A stretch of 64,000 bases of DNA from Leuctra nigra (taxonomy: Eukaryota; Arthropoda; Insecta; Plecoptera; Leuctridae). The notes under the pieces are model-generated. The model was not told the DNA's origin. It saw nothing but the letters and a program-made list of their open reading frames with translations, and did not search any database. Below, in pieces: positions 20,240-30,648 of this stretch (positions are counted from its first letter, which is position 1; each line of letters opens with the position of its first letter). The DNA lies in the NCBI GenBank assembly GCA_934045905.1, contig OW203763.1, positions 48,832,121-48,896,120 on the forward strand, given 5' to 3'. The position numbers were made by a program, and so were the translations under genes.

Positions 20240-21050
20240 AATCTTCACAAATCTTCACAAAGAGAAGATTAAAACAATTTTCGACACTGATAGGAAGATT
20301 GGTTCAATGTTAAAGAGTCCAAATGATAGAATAAAACTTGAAGGGAGAGGTGTGTATGAAGTTCCTTGTGGGGATTGTGTCCAAACGTATGTAGGTCGAT
20401 CAAACAGGAACTTGTTTCAAAGACAGCAAGAACATAGGTTGGCTATTGCTCAGAATTTGAAATCGTCTGCACTCGCGCACCATATAAGACAAACTAATCA
20501 TGTGATTAATATTGAAGGAATGAAGACATTGGCAAATGTAAAGGGCGAAGGGCTGAGGATCTTTCTAGAAGCTCTTGAAATTGAGAAACGCCCGCATGCG
20601 ATGAACACTCAAACAGACAACAAATCTCTTCATCCCTCATGGAAAGTCCTTGGCCCCTCCATCCTTGTGACGCCGATGCAGCCGACTGAAGAGACAAGAC
20701 GAGCAGTGAGGAATCAGCCAAAAAGGATCGACAAGAGACTGAAAGTTATACCATGTGATAGGCAAGTGAACACGAACAATCAACATCAAAGAGTTCAAAC
20801 TCGTTCAAGGGGAGCAATCCGAAAGACAACTGGTTTATCACAAGGTGTTGGGAGAATCTCACTATCTTCGCCATTGCATGCAAGAGGACGAATGTCTCGA
20901 TGCGTCAAAGAACCATTGACGAGGAGGCCAAGAAGATATAAGATCGTTTCGACCACTTCTTCATCTCAAGAAGATGACACATCTTCTGCGTCGTCAGATA
21001 GCAACGTGGAGAGGGTAACGCGATCGATGAAGATGAAAAAGAAGTCATGA
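20240..21050 (+). pseudogene. PLE 1 GIY-YIG endonuclease region
   Basis: The frame is open from about 20,250 and includes IFDTDRKIGSML and KSPNDRIKLE, the linker typical of Penelope proteins. The GIY-YIG nuclease follows: GVYEVPCGDC then TYVGRSNR (the GIY and YIG positions), a downstream QRQQEH, SALAHHIRQTNH and EALEIE with the expected catalytic glutamate. The CxxC and the H pair match the zinc-binding insert typical of Penelope nucleases. A basic serine/arginine-rich tail of ~130 residues runs to 21,050. The RT domain is missing, so this is a 5'-truncated fragment although the remaining frame is intact. Confidence 0.82.
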
Positions 21051-21240
21051 ATATATTGTCCACCTTGATTTTTCATCTTGATGTTTGTGATGCTACATTC
21101 ATATTATTGTATAAGCTTGTTGGATGATTATGTTTTCTATTAGTGTGCAGTGTTTTGCTTTTGTTACCGATTTATTCTCTCTTTTCATAAGCTGTCAATT
21201 TGTAGTACCTAGTCGTTATTATATTTTATTAGTTTTATTT

Positions 21241-21284
21241 GATTCATGATTATGAACAGTGAAATCTGTTCGAAACGTCGAATT
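21241..21284 (+). ncRNA. Degenerate hammerhead-like structure at PLE 1 3' end
   Basis: All helices are present: helix I GATTC/GAATT, helix II GAACAG/CTGTTC (21,254-21,259 and 21,266-21,271), GAAA, helix III AC/GT and GTC. The core reads ATGATTA instead of CTGANGA, with two conserved positions changed. Probably inactive. Confidence 0.4.
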
Positions 21285-21364
21285 GAGAGAAATTCGAATA
21301 ATAAACTTGGCATTTCCGAAAAAAACTTTGATTTTAATACCTGGTGGCCATAAAAGTTTACGTT

Positions 21365-21365
<1 letters not shown>

Positions 21366-21422
<57 letters not shown>

Positions 21423-21525
21423 TATATAAAGAGATATAAAGAGATATAGATATAAAGATATAGATATAGAGATAGAGATAAGAGATAAAAATAAAGAGAT
21501 ATAAGAAGAGATTTAAGAGATATAA

Positions 21526-21566
<41 letters not shown>
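21366..21566. repeat. TA / GATATA low-complexity tract
   Basis: TA repeats at both ends enclose AGATATA-type units. Open frames of alternating isoleucine and tyrosine here are artefacts. Confidence 0.85.
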
Positions 21567-21570
<4 letters not shown>

Positions 21571-21820
21571 GATTATGAATATTTTCACAGCCGCCAGGTA
21601 TGAATTGGAACATTTCACGGTATTTTGCTGTGGACATTTTATTTGCTGCCGACGTTTCGCTAACTATCCAGCCAGCCTTTTCAAGGCACACAAAACGAAA
21701 TAACTTAAAAATAGGTATAAAATTTGAACTAAATTAACAAGATGTCATTCAGCAACACAAATAATCAAAAGTGACAGATCATAAACAAAAACTCCAGCCT
21801 TCTAAAAATTAAAACAAAGT
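21567..21820 (+). repeat. PLE 2 terminal repeat, left arm
   Basis: Reverse complement of 23,007-23,262 with few mismatches. On the minus strand it contains CGAAACGTCGG preceded by a GCTGGCT/AGTTAGC stem, the position of a hammerhead, but with a degenerate core (TTGAAAA). Confidence 0.85.
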
Positions 21821-21887
21821 CAAGGTACAATAAATGTCTCATTTTTCTCTTTCTTCTCATTTTTCTTGACAGGTGTTCTACATAAGT

Positions 21888-22980
21888 TCACGGTTTTATC
21901 TTTCTTCCTCTTCTTCTCAGTACTTGTTTTCTTGGATGTTCCTTCGCGAGATGAGCCCTTAATGATGCCAGTGGGATGTCATCATCTTCCCCAGACTGAT
22001 CACTTTTGTTATTATGACTTCTTCTAGAATGTCTTGTCCTCGGTGCAGATCTGCGACTTCTTTCTGCTAGTAGATTTAGTCTCACAGTGGCGAGAGGGAG
22101 GTCCTCATCATCATCAGTTTGATGCAACATGCTGCTAGTCTGTTTACGTCTTCTATCAATTTTAGGAGGAGGGTGTCTCGCCTTCCAGCTTGTCGCCGCA
22201 TATGGAGTAACAGGTGGAACATGTCTGGTAGACGTGATGGGTTTCCATGATTGTGGCAGCCGATTTCTCTCTAGTTGTCTGTTCATACAGTTTGGCCGCA
22301 AGTCGATTTCGATCGCTTCTCGAACAACTCTAGTAAGATGCCTTCGTACTGGAGCTAGCATTCTCATGTTCTCAAAATCAATGCAATGTGATGTTTCTTG
22401 ACAATGCTGAGCTAGCGCTGATGTGCTTGCATTTTGAAAAACATTTCTTTGATGTTCATCATGTCGAATGGAAATGTTCCTCCCTGATTCACCGACGTAT
22501 GTTCTGGAACAATCCCCACATGGTATTTCATAAACACCCCATCCTTCTTATGGAATTCTGTCCTTCGTGCTTCGTAACATGGCTCCTATTTTCTTGTCTG
22601 TGTCAAAAACTGGCCTAATATCATGTTTCTTCAAGAGTTTGCCAATTCTATCGGTTACACCTTCCACAAAGGGCAAAAAAGCAAGAGGACGTTTGTCTTG
22701 AACAGTCAAATCATTCTCCGCTCTCCTAGGTTTTCTATGGAATGCCTTTTGGATGACACGTGTTGGGAAGTTGTTTTGTAACAGTGCATGTTGCAGTTGC
22801 TTCAGTTCTTGAGTAATGTGGCAATCATCCGCGATACGTCTAGATCTTGTGGCCAATGTGTACGCCACGGAACGTACTTGTGCAGGATGGTGATGTGATA
22901 ACGCGTTCAGATATCGGTCAGTGTGCGTCGATCTTCTGTAAACGGTATGCCCAAGGTATTGTCTGCATTTTTTATTACTA
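21888..22980 (-). pseudogene. PLE 2 RT C-terminus plus GIY-YIG endonuclease, broken
   Basis: The minus strand begins near 22,980 with FLDVLVIKNADNTLG, the post-catalytic part of a Penelope RT. A frameshift near 22,930 leads to THTDRYLNALSHHHPAQVRSVAYTLATRS-type sequence, with the DRYLN and HHPAQ blocks typical of Penelopes. A linker (FDTDKKIGAML) precedes a TAA at 22,548-22,550 that replaces an expected leucine codon. In the same frame GVYEIPCGDC, TYVGESGRN, STSALAQHCQETSH and REAIEID follow, a complete GIY-YIG set. A basic tail ends at 21,888. The RT catalytic motif itself is absent. Confidence 0.82.
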
Positions 22981-23006
22981 GTACGTCCAGAAATCCAGAG
23001 TACGTC

Positions 23007-23262
23007 CTTGACTTTGTTTTAATTTTTAGAAGGCTGGAGTTTTGTTTATGAACTGTCACTTTTGATTATTTGTGTTGCTGAATGACATCTTGTTAATTTA
23101 GTTCAAATTGTATACCTATTTTTAAGTTATTTCGTTTTGCGTGCCTTGAAAAGGCAGGCTGGATAGCTAGCGAAACGTCGGCAGCAAATAAAATGTCCAC
23201 AGCAAAATACCGTGAAATGTTTCAATTCATACCTGGCGGCTGTGAAAATATTCATAATCAAA
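23007..23262 (+). repeat. PLE 2 terminal repeat, right arm
   Basis: The inverted mate of 21,567-21,820. The plus strand carries GAAACGTC at 23,172-23,179 with helix I TGCC/GGCA. The TTGAAAA core differs from CTGANGA at two conserved sites, so an active ribozyme is unlikely. Confidence 0.85.
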
Positions 23263-24540
23263 TATAAATATATATATATATATATATCAGTTTCATTTCT
23301 TTCACGCAGTAATACCTTATAAAATGCAATCAAATAATAGCAACTGCGAAAATCTAACACATCATATAAATATATATATATACATTTTCGTGTAAATTTT
23401 GGATATATATATATATATATATATATATATCCAAAATTTACACCCCATATGGGGTGTAAATTATATAAATTATAAAAATTATTATGATATAATATAATCA
23501 TTCATCATCATATATCATAAATCATAAATCATATATTATATTATATAATCATTTATCATAATGATATGATATATCCAAAATTTACACGAAAATAGGCCAC
23601 AAATGAGTGTTGGAATGAGCGAACCTAGGGCATTTGATATAAATATCGTGTAGCTATATAATATGTATAATATTTGCTATTTTTGGACTCATGACCATTC
23701 TGTAATCCACGATTCCATTAAATGTCGACTTCTTTATACTTGAATATCACCTTTGTGAGTTAACGGCTTGGGATATACGTAATTCCGACTCCAGATCCTA
23801 CCTGGTTTTATCTCTATCTGTGCATAGTTAATTTTTGAATTTAATGTGCTAGTTATGTCTAATTATTTCTCCCAAAATAGTGTTTTGTATGAAGAATAAC
23901 ACTATTGATTAGGTTATCATATTACGTTTTTATTCTATCTTTGGTTGAAGATGTAACACTTTTACAGTTCCCAATCTGTTTTGCACAAATATAGGTAAGG
24001 TTAGTTTGTGCGATAAAGAGTACATGAAAAGTTGCATAAAAATGATTTCGATGTTATTAAATTGCAAATAAATAGTTCTCTAAAATAGCACATAGATTAG
24101 TGCAATCAAGGAGCAAGAGCACATTCAAGTCATTATTTATATGAAAAACTATTCTAACACATTGATGAACCTTATGGTAAAAATAAAAATAATAAAAATA
24201 ATGCTACAACCTGATCTTAAAAGCAGTAAAACCTTACCATGATGCATCAGATTTCCCAAGTAAATTTCAAGTTGCATTCTTAATTATACTATAATTTGTA
24301 TGATTATTTATTCAGATTTTGAAGCCTTGAGTTTATTCGTAACAATTCACTTTCCTCACAATATAATATGTTTTACCAAATTTACAAAATTGCATTAAAA
24401 CGTAATAAATTGTAATTATATTCTGATTAAACTTTCCATTTTGAGCGTATCTCGGCGTTGTGTGAGGTTCTTGTGAAGTGTCGGCTGGTGTTGGTCAGCG
24501 CTGTTAAAAGAGGTCTTGGTGAGCTCGCGATGCTAGAGAA
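23263..24540. other. AT-rich sequence with TA tracts, no gene
   Basis: A palindrome of TAAATTTTGGATA type surrounds the TA tract at 23,404-23,431, and a related CCAAAATTTACACGAAAATAGG segment follows at 23,575. From 23,620 to 24,540 I see nothing recognisable. Confidence 0.55.
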
Positions 24541-24557
24541 GGGGGGGGGGGGGGGGG
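24541..24557 (+). repeat. Poly-G homopolymer, 17 G
   Basis: Uninterrupted G run in AT-rich surroundings. Confidence 0.9.
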
Positions 24558-25485
24558 ATAGTGGACCCGTTAATTAACTCCGATAAACACAGAGGAAAGG
24601 TATCTTTCATTAATACAGGAGCTAGTAGTGGCTACCAGTGCCTTGTAATTTGTACTCATTTGCCGCTTCTATTGCCGACGGCCGGCGGGCACTGGCTGAG
24701 TTGCCATGCGACCCGAAGGTCTCCATGCAATATGTCCCATCTGGTATCTGGTATCTGGTATCTGGTATCGTCAGCCATGCACTCACTAAGACACTCACAT
24801 GCACGAGAAAGTAGTCGAGCTGCTTGCATTCGGCGCCCGCGCACGCCAGCTTTTTTATCACCCACATTAGATTATTTTCATTATGAATTATGGGTACAAA
24901 TAACTTTTTATTTGAAAGATTAACCAAATAAGAATGCCAGAAAATTTTAAGTTGGAAATGAAAGAACATGAATACATTTGACACCAGAAATGCAATTGAT
25001 GTGTGTTTAGGACACTGTAATACAAAATAAAATAAATGATAGTATATTTTATAAGGGTATAAGAGAATTTAATTAGACTAGAGGGACCCGCTTACAAATT
25101 GTAAGCTGTGTGATTCGCATTTATGCGAATAATTTATCACCAACGTTATCACCAAAGTTTAAGAAATGTTTAAAAGCGACAGTACTGCAAATTCAGCCCT
25201 AAAAAATATAACACATTAATCGGAGAACATAGCGCAAATTCGTTTCGTAATCGTGGGGTAAATACAAATAATGACATAAATATATTTTCAAATATTTTGA
25301 AGAAACATTTCAAATCAAACTGAAATAATAGTTTAATATCAAAACCCTTACATGATCTTACTTGCCTCTTGACGATATAAATGTCTGCATCTCTACACAA
25401 TTCACATCAACATAAACGATCGGTTTAGTATACTTAATTTTGATTCCTTAAACGTAATTGTCTATATACTAATGAGAAGTTGTGA
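24558..25485. other. No gene; short 7-bp tandem repeat
   Basis: Four CTGGTAT units lie at 24,740-24,768. Open frames on both strands across this repeat lack any recognisable domain. A minus-strand copy of the GGGTCCCTCTAGT motif is at 25,078-25,090. Confidence 0.55.
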
Positions 25486-25670
25486 CGTTAGGTATCGGGC
25501 TTAATTTTTTGTGTGTCTGGGGCTTAACGTCACACTGTTCTGCAGCCAGGCTAATGGCGACGGATGAATGATTATGATGATGATTGGGAGATGATGGTGA
25601 AGAGTAGGTAAGGATGGAAGGTGGGATGGGAGGATGGAAGGGAAGGTTTATTACAACTGTCAACTGTCAA
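25486..25670 (-). mobile_element. SINE 3' fragment with ATC-rich tail
   Basis: The minus strand matches the 3' half of the SINE at 27,042-27,290 (CTACTCTTCACCATCATCTCC, then an ATCATC-rich tail and CATCCGTCGCCA). It also carries a GCCTGGCTGCAGAAC extension that resembles 51,222-51,247. The tRNA-like head is missing. Confidence 0.6.
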
Positions 25671-26031
25671 CCTGATGAAGCCTAACTGTAAAGCAGGTAA
25701 AATATTCAGATTTGTAATAAATATAATTTGTGAAAAGTTCAAAAGAGAGTATTACCTATTGTTTCTTGGTAAGTTCCACTATGGTAGTTCGGTGGTTGCC
25801 TTGTAATACGTAAAGGAAATTACCTCCAAGAAGAACAACCTGAACTCCGAAGAGACGCGTATCGGTAGCGACGTCGCGCATAGATACTCTTCACATAGCA
25901 CATATCTTAGTGGTAGTGAGCTAATTTTTATTTCCTTTCGCTCAGTAAACAGAAGATTCCATGGCCAAATATTTTTCAGATTGATATTTGCAAGTTAGTT
26001 TCACTGCCTACTAAAATTCATTTTCACTGCA
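25671..26031. other. No recognisable gene
   Basis: AT-rich sequence with no supported feature. Confidence 0.5.
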
Positions 26032-26224
26032 CAATAGACAACATCATAAATTATCTAGTTAGCTCTGCTTTTCAAAAATTTTCATATGCAGTACCGTGAT
26101 TCAAGTATCTATTATGGTTATGATCCATTGTTGAAAAACCATAATAGATACTTGGATCACGGTACTGCATATGAAATTTTTTGAAAAGCAGAGCTAACTA
26201 GATAATTTATTATGTTGTCTATTG
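26032..26224 (+). repeat. Perfectly paired hairpin, probable MITE
   Basis: The arms 26,032-26,119 and 26,137-26,224 are near-perfect reverse complements around a 17-base loop. AT-rich, no coding potential. It resembles a foldback MITE; a target duplication is not obvious. Confidence 0.8.
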
Positions 26225-27041
26225 AAATTGACGTTTAAAATTAAGACATCAGAAAAAGCGGTGTTTTTCACGAATAACTCGGTAAATACTAAACAGAATA
26301 TCGCGAACGTGTTACTATAAATCAAGTCACGTAATTATATACATTACTGGCGAGTTTCAACACGATCGGTGGAAAATTCAAGATTTGTATAGAAAACGAA
26401 ATTTTCAGCCACGTTGCTACGGGGACGACGTTCTTCTCTTTTAAGCGTAATATAGTAAAGGATTCAAATGAAGCGTAAAATATAAAGGAATTTCATAAAT
26501 TTAAACTATTGGTAACCAATTATGCAATATGTAAAAGTGAATAACTATTGTACTGTGTAGCTCTTGAAATAACCTTGAATAAATAAATACTTTACAAACA
26601 AAAGAAAAAAAATAAACTTGGGCTAATAATGAAGGGAGATGGAAAGTAGCAAAAGAATATGAACCCAATAGTCAATAAATAAACAAGGTAAGACAAACAT
26701 AACACAAACACAAAACAGAACACAAAACAGAGATTTTGTGAAAGGTAAAATGTGAAGAAATTATAGAAAATTATTATATTACAATAAATTTTCTCAAAAA
26801 ATTGGTAAAAATAAAAAATGATATGATTTCCGAAATTGATTATGTACTCAAAATAATTTATATTTAAAATAATTGTTATAATTAATAATAATTGTTATAG
26901 TGTATGTGTTTTAAGAAACAAAGATATTGCATATTTTACAACAAATATTATGGACATTTGTATGTTTTCTTTTCAAAAAACTCACAAACGAATACATTTG
27001 TCGAATACAACGAATACATCATCATCATCATCATTTTATGG
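26225..27041. other. AT-rich sequence without a gene
   Basis: Nothing recognisable. An ATC trinucleotide run at 27,017-27,036 adjoins the SINE that follows. Confidence 0.5.
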
Positions 27042-27290
27042 ACCAGGTATGGCTGAGTGGTAACGCTCTGAACTTGTATTCCGGATGCCCGGGTTTGTTT
27101 CCAGCGGCCGTCCTTCCTGACTGGTTTTTTTCGTGGTATTCCCTCAGTCGACAGGCAAATGCTGGGAAGGTACCCTACTAATAGGTCACGACCGCCTCCT
27201 TCCCACCATCCATCCTAACCTACTCTTCACCATCATCTCCCAATCATCATCATAATCATCATCATCACCATCATCATTCATCCGTCGCCA
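27042..27290 (+). mobile_element. tRNA-derived SINE with ATC tail
   Basis: The head has an A-box (TGGCTGAGTGG at about 27,050) and a weak B-box (GGGTTTGTTTCC), spaced as in tRNA genes. The body reads GTGGTATTCCCTCAGTCGAC and GGTCACGACCGCCTCCTTCC. The tail is ATC-rich (27,243-27,275). Related 3' portions occur at 25,486-25,670 (minus) and 51,040-51,245 (plus). Confidence 0.65.
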
Positions 27291-29439
27291 AATGAAAGAA
27301 ATAGGATGCATTAAAAAACAAAGTATTTCGGTTGCTTTAAATAAATAATATTAGAGAGACGCATGTTACTTGACACTCAGTCAATGACGATTGCAGAATT
27401 ACAGAATTACAGGAGGACTCAATAGCTACGTACTCGTAGGTCCTGCAGCAGCATTACGTATTTACGTTCATACGTTGATACGAGGTCGTGATTGACATAT
27501 TTCAAATTGTTTATTTCAACACCAGCCAAGCAAACATTGTTATACATAAATCCAAAGTTCAATTAATAAACATCAAATATTTGTCCCAATGATGTGACAT
27601 TCTCTATCTCTGAATTTCAACTGTGTGACAAATCAAATTTACCTAACGCGTTGAATATTATTAATTATTATGCAGTCAAATTTAATGTAAATTAATAGCA
27701 AATAATGTATATTGTAAATTTAGATTTTCTCTGTGCAGTGCAATTTAATTGATTTACCTATTGTCAGATGACAAAAGGTATAGTAGGTATTGTTCCTTGT
27801 ATTTATTGTTCACCATGTTGTTTGTATTGGATTAATTTAGTTTATAATTTAATATCTTGTAGGCTTTATAGAATTTTTTGAAAATGTGATTGCATTATAC
27901 TAGTATGTATTATTTTTGTGACAATATAATTCAAATCAAATGACACAGATTGTGAGCAAATGATTGAAACATGAACACAGAATTTTGCTGCAACATCAGA
28001 GGGTGCTGAAACTCATGTTTCAATGAATCAGTTGGTGTGGTCAGCCAAGAGATGAATGAGAGAAGAGAGAACAAAATTTCTTCGGGGGCTTAGCATGGCT
28101 TTTCGGTGGAGTTTTCATCAGCTTGATCTCTTCGTGATATTAATTAAAAACTTACTACTTAACTTATTTAATCACTCATACAATCACTGTTTTCTTAAAT
28201 GTATGTATTTCATTTTCTTTTTTGTGCTAGGAATGTTTTAATATTTTAATAATTATCAAATATTCTACATATTTGGGCAATTCCATAGCAAATAAACTCT
28301 AAGTGACAAAATTTAAATTATGATAATACACCTTTATTTCCTATGACACATGTAACAAATAATTAAAAAAAAACGATATTAACCCCTTTTAAACCCTTTT
28401 ATATGCCGAATGGACATTGTTCGGACATTGTGAAGATTAAACTATATTTTCAAACTAGAGGACATTACATGAGTCTTTATAGTTGATATGTAGGGAAAAA
28501 TATTTTTGAAATGGAAATAACTATTTTTTGGCGTTATTGAGTGATCGCGCCACTTTAATTGCATTATTTAAAATACTGAAAGTTTACTGTTTTATGTAAG
28601 ATAACATCAAATCTAAAGTCTAAAATCATAGACTGTTTTCAAGCAAGTTATGGTGTTATTTCAAAAGGGTTATTCTGTTACCATGGTAACACGATTGTGA
28701 CTCCATTACCACTAAAAACGCTAATATTACTACCTACTTATAAATTAATATTTTTTAAAGGAAATAGATGCCTGAGCATAATTTTGTATGTTTTGTTACT
28801 TTGCATATTTGTTAAATAGTACTTATCTATTACCAATTCACAGGAATGTGTCCTTGTAAACAAACTGCAACCTACTCATCAATAATAATAAATGTGCCCA
28901 AAAACAAATATAATAATTTTTCAAACAAGTTTAGTATTAGTTGTAAATTAAGTTTAGGTAAAAATCTATCATGTGACACAAACAGAAATAACAAATGAAT
29001 CCTTTGTGTCAAGTAATTGTACGTAGTAATTGGCCAAGAATCAATGTGAAATGTAATTCCGTTATCGTGGAATTGCCTCTTTCTAATATATTTTTTGAAT
29101 ATCGTGGATGAAAACATTTTTTGTGGAGTGTGCATGGTGTTGGGTAGGGGGGGGGGGGGGGGGGCGTAATATATGTTTGTTAAACGACTGTAGAAAAAAT
29201 TATGGGAAACAATGTGACATAATATAAGCTCAAATTAAAGAGCAATTTGGGTGCTCAGTTCTTTGCTTGGAAAGATGTCAGTATTTTTTTATATCAAATA
29301 ACCCAAAAATTTTACCCTAAAAGTGCCGTGGTCGTTTTTTCAACCTTTATAACACCATTTAAAGTGCTACGGTAGATCTTTTCGACATCTCTTAAATTTG
29401 GCGCCTTATGCTTGTTTCAGTAGATGCCCAGTAGACGCT
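27291..29439. other. Long AT-rich stretch without a recognisable gene
   Basis: Several short frames have no recognisable domain. A run of 18 G lies at 29,147-29,164. Confidence 0.55.
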
Positions 29440-29448
29440 GGACCATGC
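29440..29448 (+). repeat. 9-bp target-site duplication of the MULE, left copy
   Basis: GGACCATGC here is repeated at 33,490-33,498 immediately outside the other inverted end. Nine bases is the usual length for Mutator-like elements. Confidence 0.88.
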
Positions 29449-29517
29449 ACGAAGCAATCAAGAAAGGAAGGATTCCTAATATTCCTCTCTCTGATTGGTT
29501 GGAGTAGCGCATGCGCA
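29449..29517 (+). repeat. MULE left terminal inverted repeat
   Basis: Starts ACGAAGCAATC. It aligns with the reverse complement of 33,421-33,489 with differences at about positions 12, 16, 29 and 67. Confidence 0.9.
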
Positions 29518-29518
29518 C
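29489..29518 (+). promoter_or_regulatory. CCAAT-box and NRF1-like site inside the left inverted repeat
   Basis: GATTGG (complement CCAATC) is followed ~12 bp later by GCGCATGCGC at 29,507-29,516, a perfect match to the palindromic NRF1 core. It lies ~170 bp upstream of the transposase start and could drive it. The right inverted repeat has the site altered to GAGCATGCGC. Function is inferred. Confidence 0.4.
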
Positions 29519-30061
29519 TATGATATTCTGGGACTTAGAAGAAATTGCAAGGTGTAAGTAGGTGTAAGATTTGAGGTTATGACTTCTTTTGTGACTTTTT
29601 GTGTGTTTTTATGACGTTCGTGGTCATGGAATAGTGCTAGGTAGTAGGTATTGTGATAAGTAAAGTAATACTATAGGTATCTTTAGTCATGGAATCGTGC
29701 TATTTATGTGATAAGTCACTGTCAAATTCTTACAATCTCTACAAACATTTGCGCAATGTGCACAACATAGTGCCTCAACTCAAACAAGGATCTCCTGGTA
29801 CTTTGAAGTCCTTTTCATGCCACTTGTGCGAGTCAAGTTTTCAGAAAAAGTTTAACCTAAATAAACATCTACGCAAGAAGCATTCCACTTGCCCGAAGAC
29901 GTCTCCTCGCAAACTTGCTTCTACCGGGAAGGTGATGAGCAAAATAAAATGTTCTGAATGTTGCTTTGTTCTTGCCGACACCAAACATTTGCGGAACCAT
30001 TTGAGCGATGTTCACGATATCAACTCGGAAAAGGAAGAATTGAAATTTAACTCACTGAAAG

Positions 30062-30187
30062 GTAAGTGGCTCTTGTAGGACTCACTAATAGAAATGTCAT
30101 CAATTCATATTTTATGCTGATTGAAAATTAAAGTTAGCAAACACACTTCAATATCGTAACATTTTGGTTATGTTTTGATTGTTACAG
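30062..30187 (+). other. Transposase intron 1 (phase 1)
   Basis: The donor AAAG|GTAAGT is a perfect consensus and the acceptor is TTGTTACAG. Joining 30,061 to 30,188 makes a GAA codon and links ...FNSLK to EFQLWK. Confidence 0.82.
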
Positions 30188-30505
30188 AATTTCAATTATG
30201 GAAGGCAACGACCGAAAGAGAAACACGCACACAGTTCGTTTTGATGACAGGAGTGAAAGTACTTGGAAATCGGAAGAAATACTATTACAACTGTCATCGG
30301 TCAGGCAGTTTTTCTACAAAAGCAACTGGGAAAAAAAGGATGAAAAGTCAAGGTTCGAATAAAATTGAAAGGACATGTCCTTCTTCTATGGTTGTTACTG
30401 AGTCTGAATGTGACGTCGAAGTGATTTACTGGAAAACTCACTGCAACCACTCCAGAAGCTTCAGCCGCCTGTCACTCACATATGAGGAACGAACACAACT
30501 AGCAG

Positions 30506-30648
30506 GTAAATTGCACTTTCACTAGTAACAAAATATGAATATAGTCGTTAAATGTAACTACTATTGTGTTCTGATAGTCAGATTTTATTAAAAAAAATGT
30601 AGTAGGTATTTAGTTATCCAACCAATAAAACAAAATTTCTATCCACAG
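30506..30648 (+). other. Transposase intron 2 (phase 1)
   Basis: Donor GCAG|GTAAAT and acceptor TATCCACAG. Joining 30,505 to 30,649 makes a GGA codon and links ...EERTQLA to GKIADGV. Confidence 0.82.

Larger units (their letters stand above)
20226..21365 (+). mobile_element. 5'-truncated Penelope-like element (PLE 1)
   Basis: Only the C-terminal part of a Penelope protein remains: a linker followed by a GIY-YIG endonuclease. A 3' segment follows with a degenerate hammerhead-like structure, ending in a TA tract at 21,369. A TCTTCACAAA triplication lies at 20,231-20,260. Confidence 0.8.
21567..23262 (-). mobile_element. Penelope-like element with inverted terminal repeats (PLE 2)
   Basis: A ~250-bp segment at 21,567-21,820 is repeated in inverted orientation at 23,007-23,262; both contain GCAGCAAATAAAATGTCCAC or its complement. 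Between them, on the minus strand, lies a truncated RT followed by a GIY-YIG domain. Paired terminal repeats in inverted orientation around a 5'-truncated body are known for Penelope elements. TA tracts abut both outer ends. Confidence 0.82.

Noticed and set aside
21209..21691. Ile/Tyr-rich membrane-like frames
   Set aside because: Translations of TA and GATATA microsatellite.
29689..30078. Stand-alone C2H2 zinc-finger host gene
   Set aside because: A perfect splice donor precedes the frame's stop, and the exon joins in phase to a MULE transposase enclosed by transposon ends.
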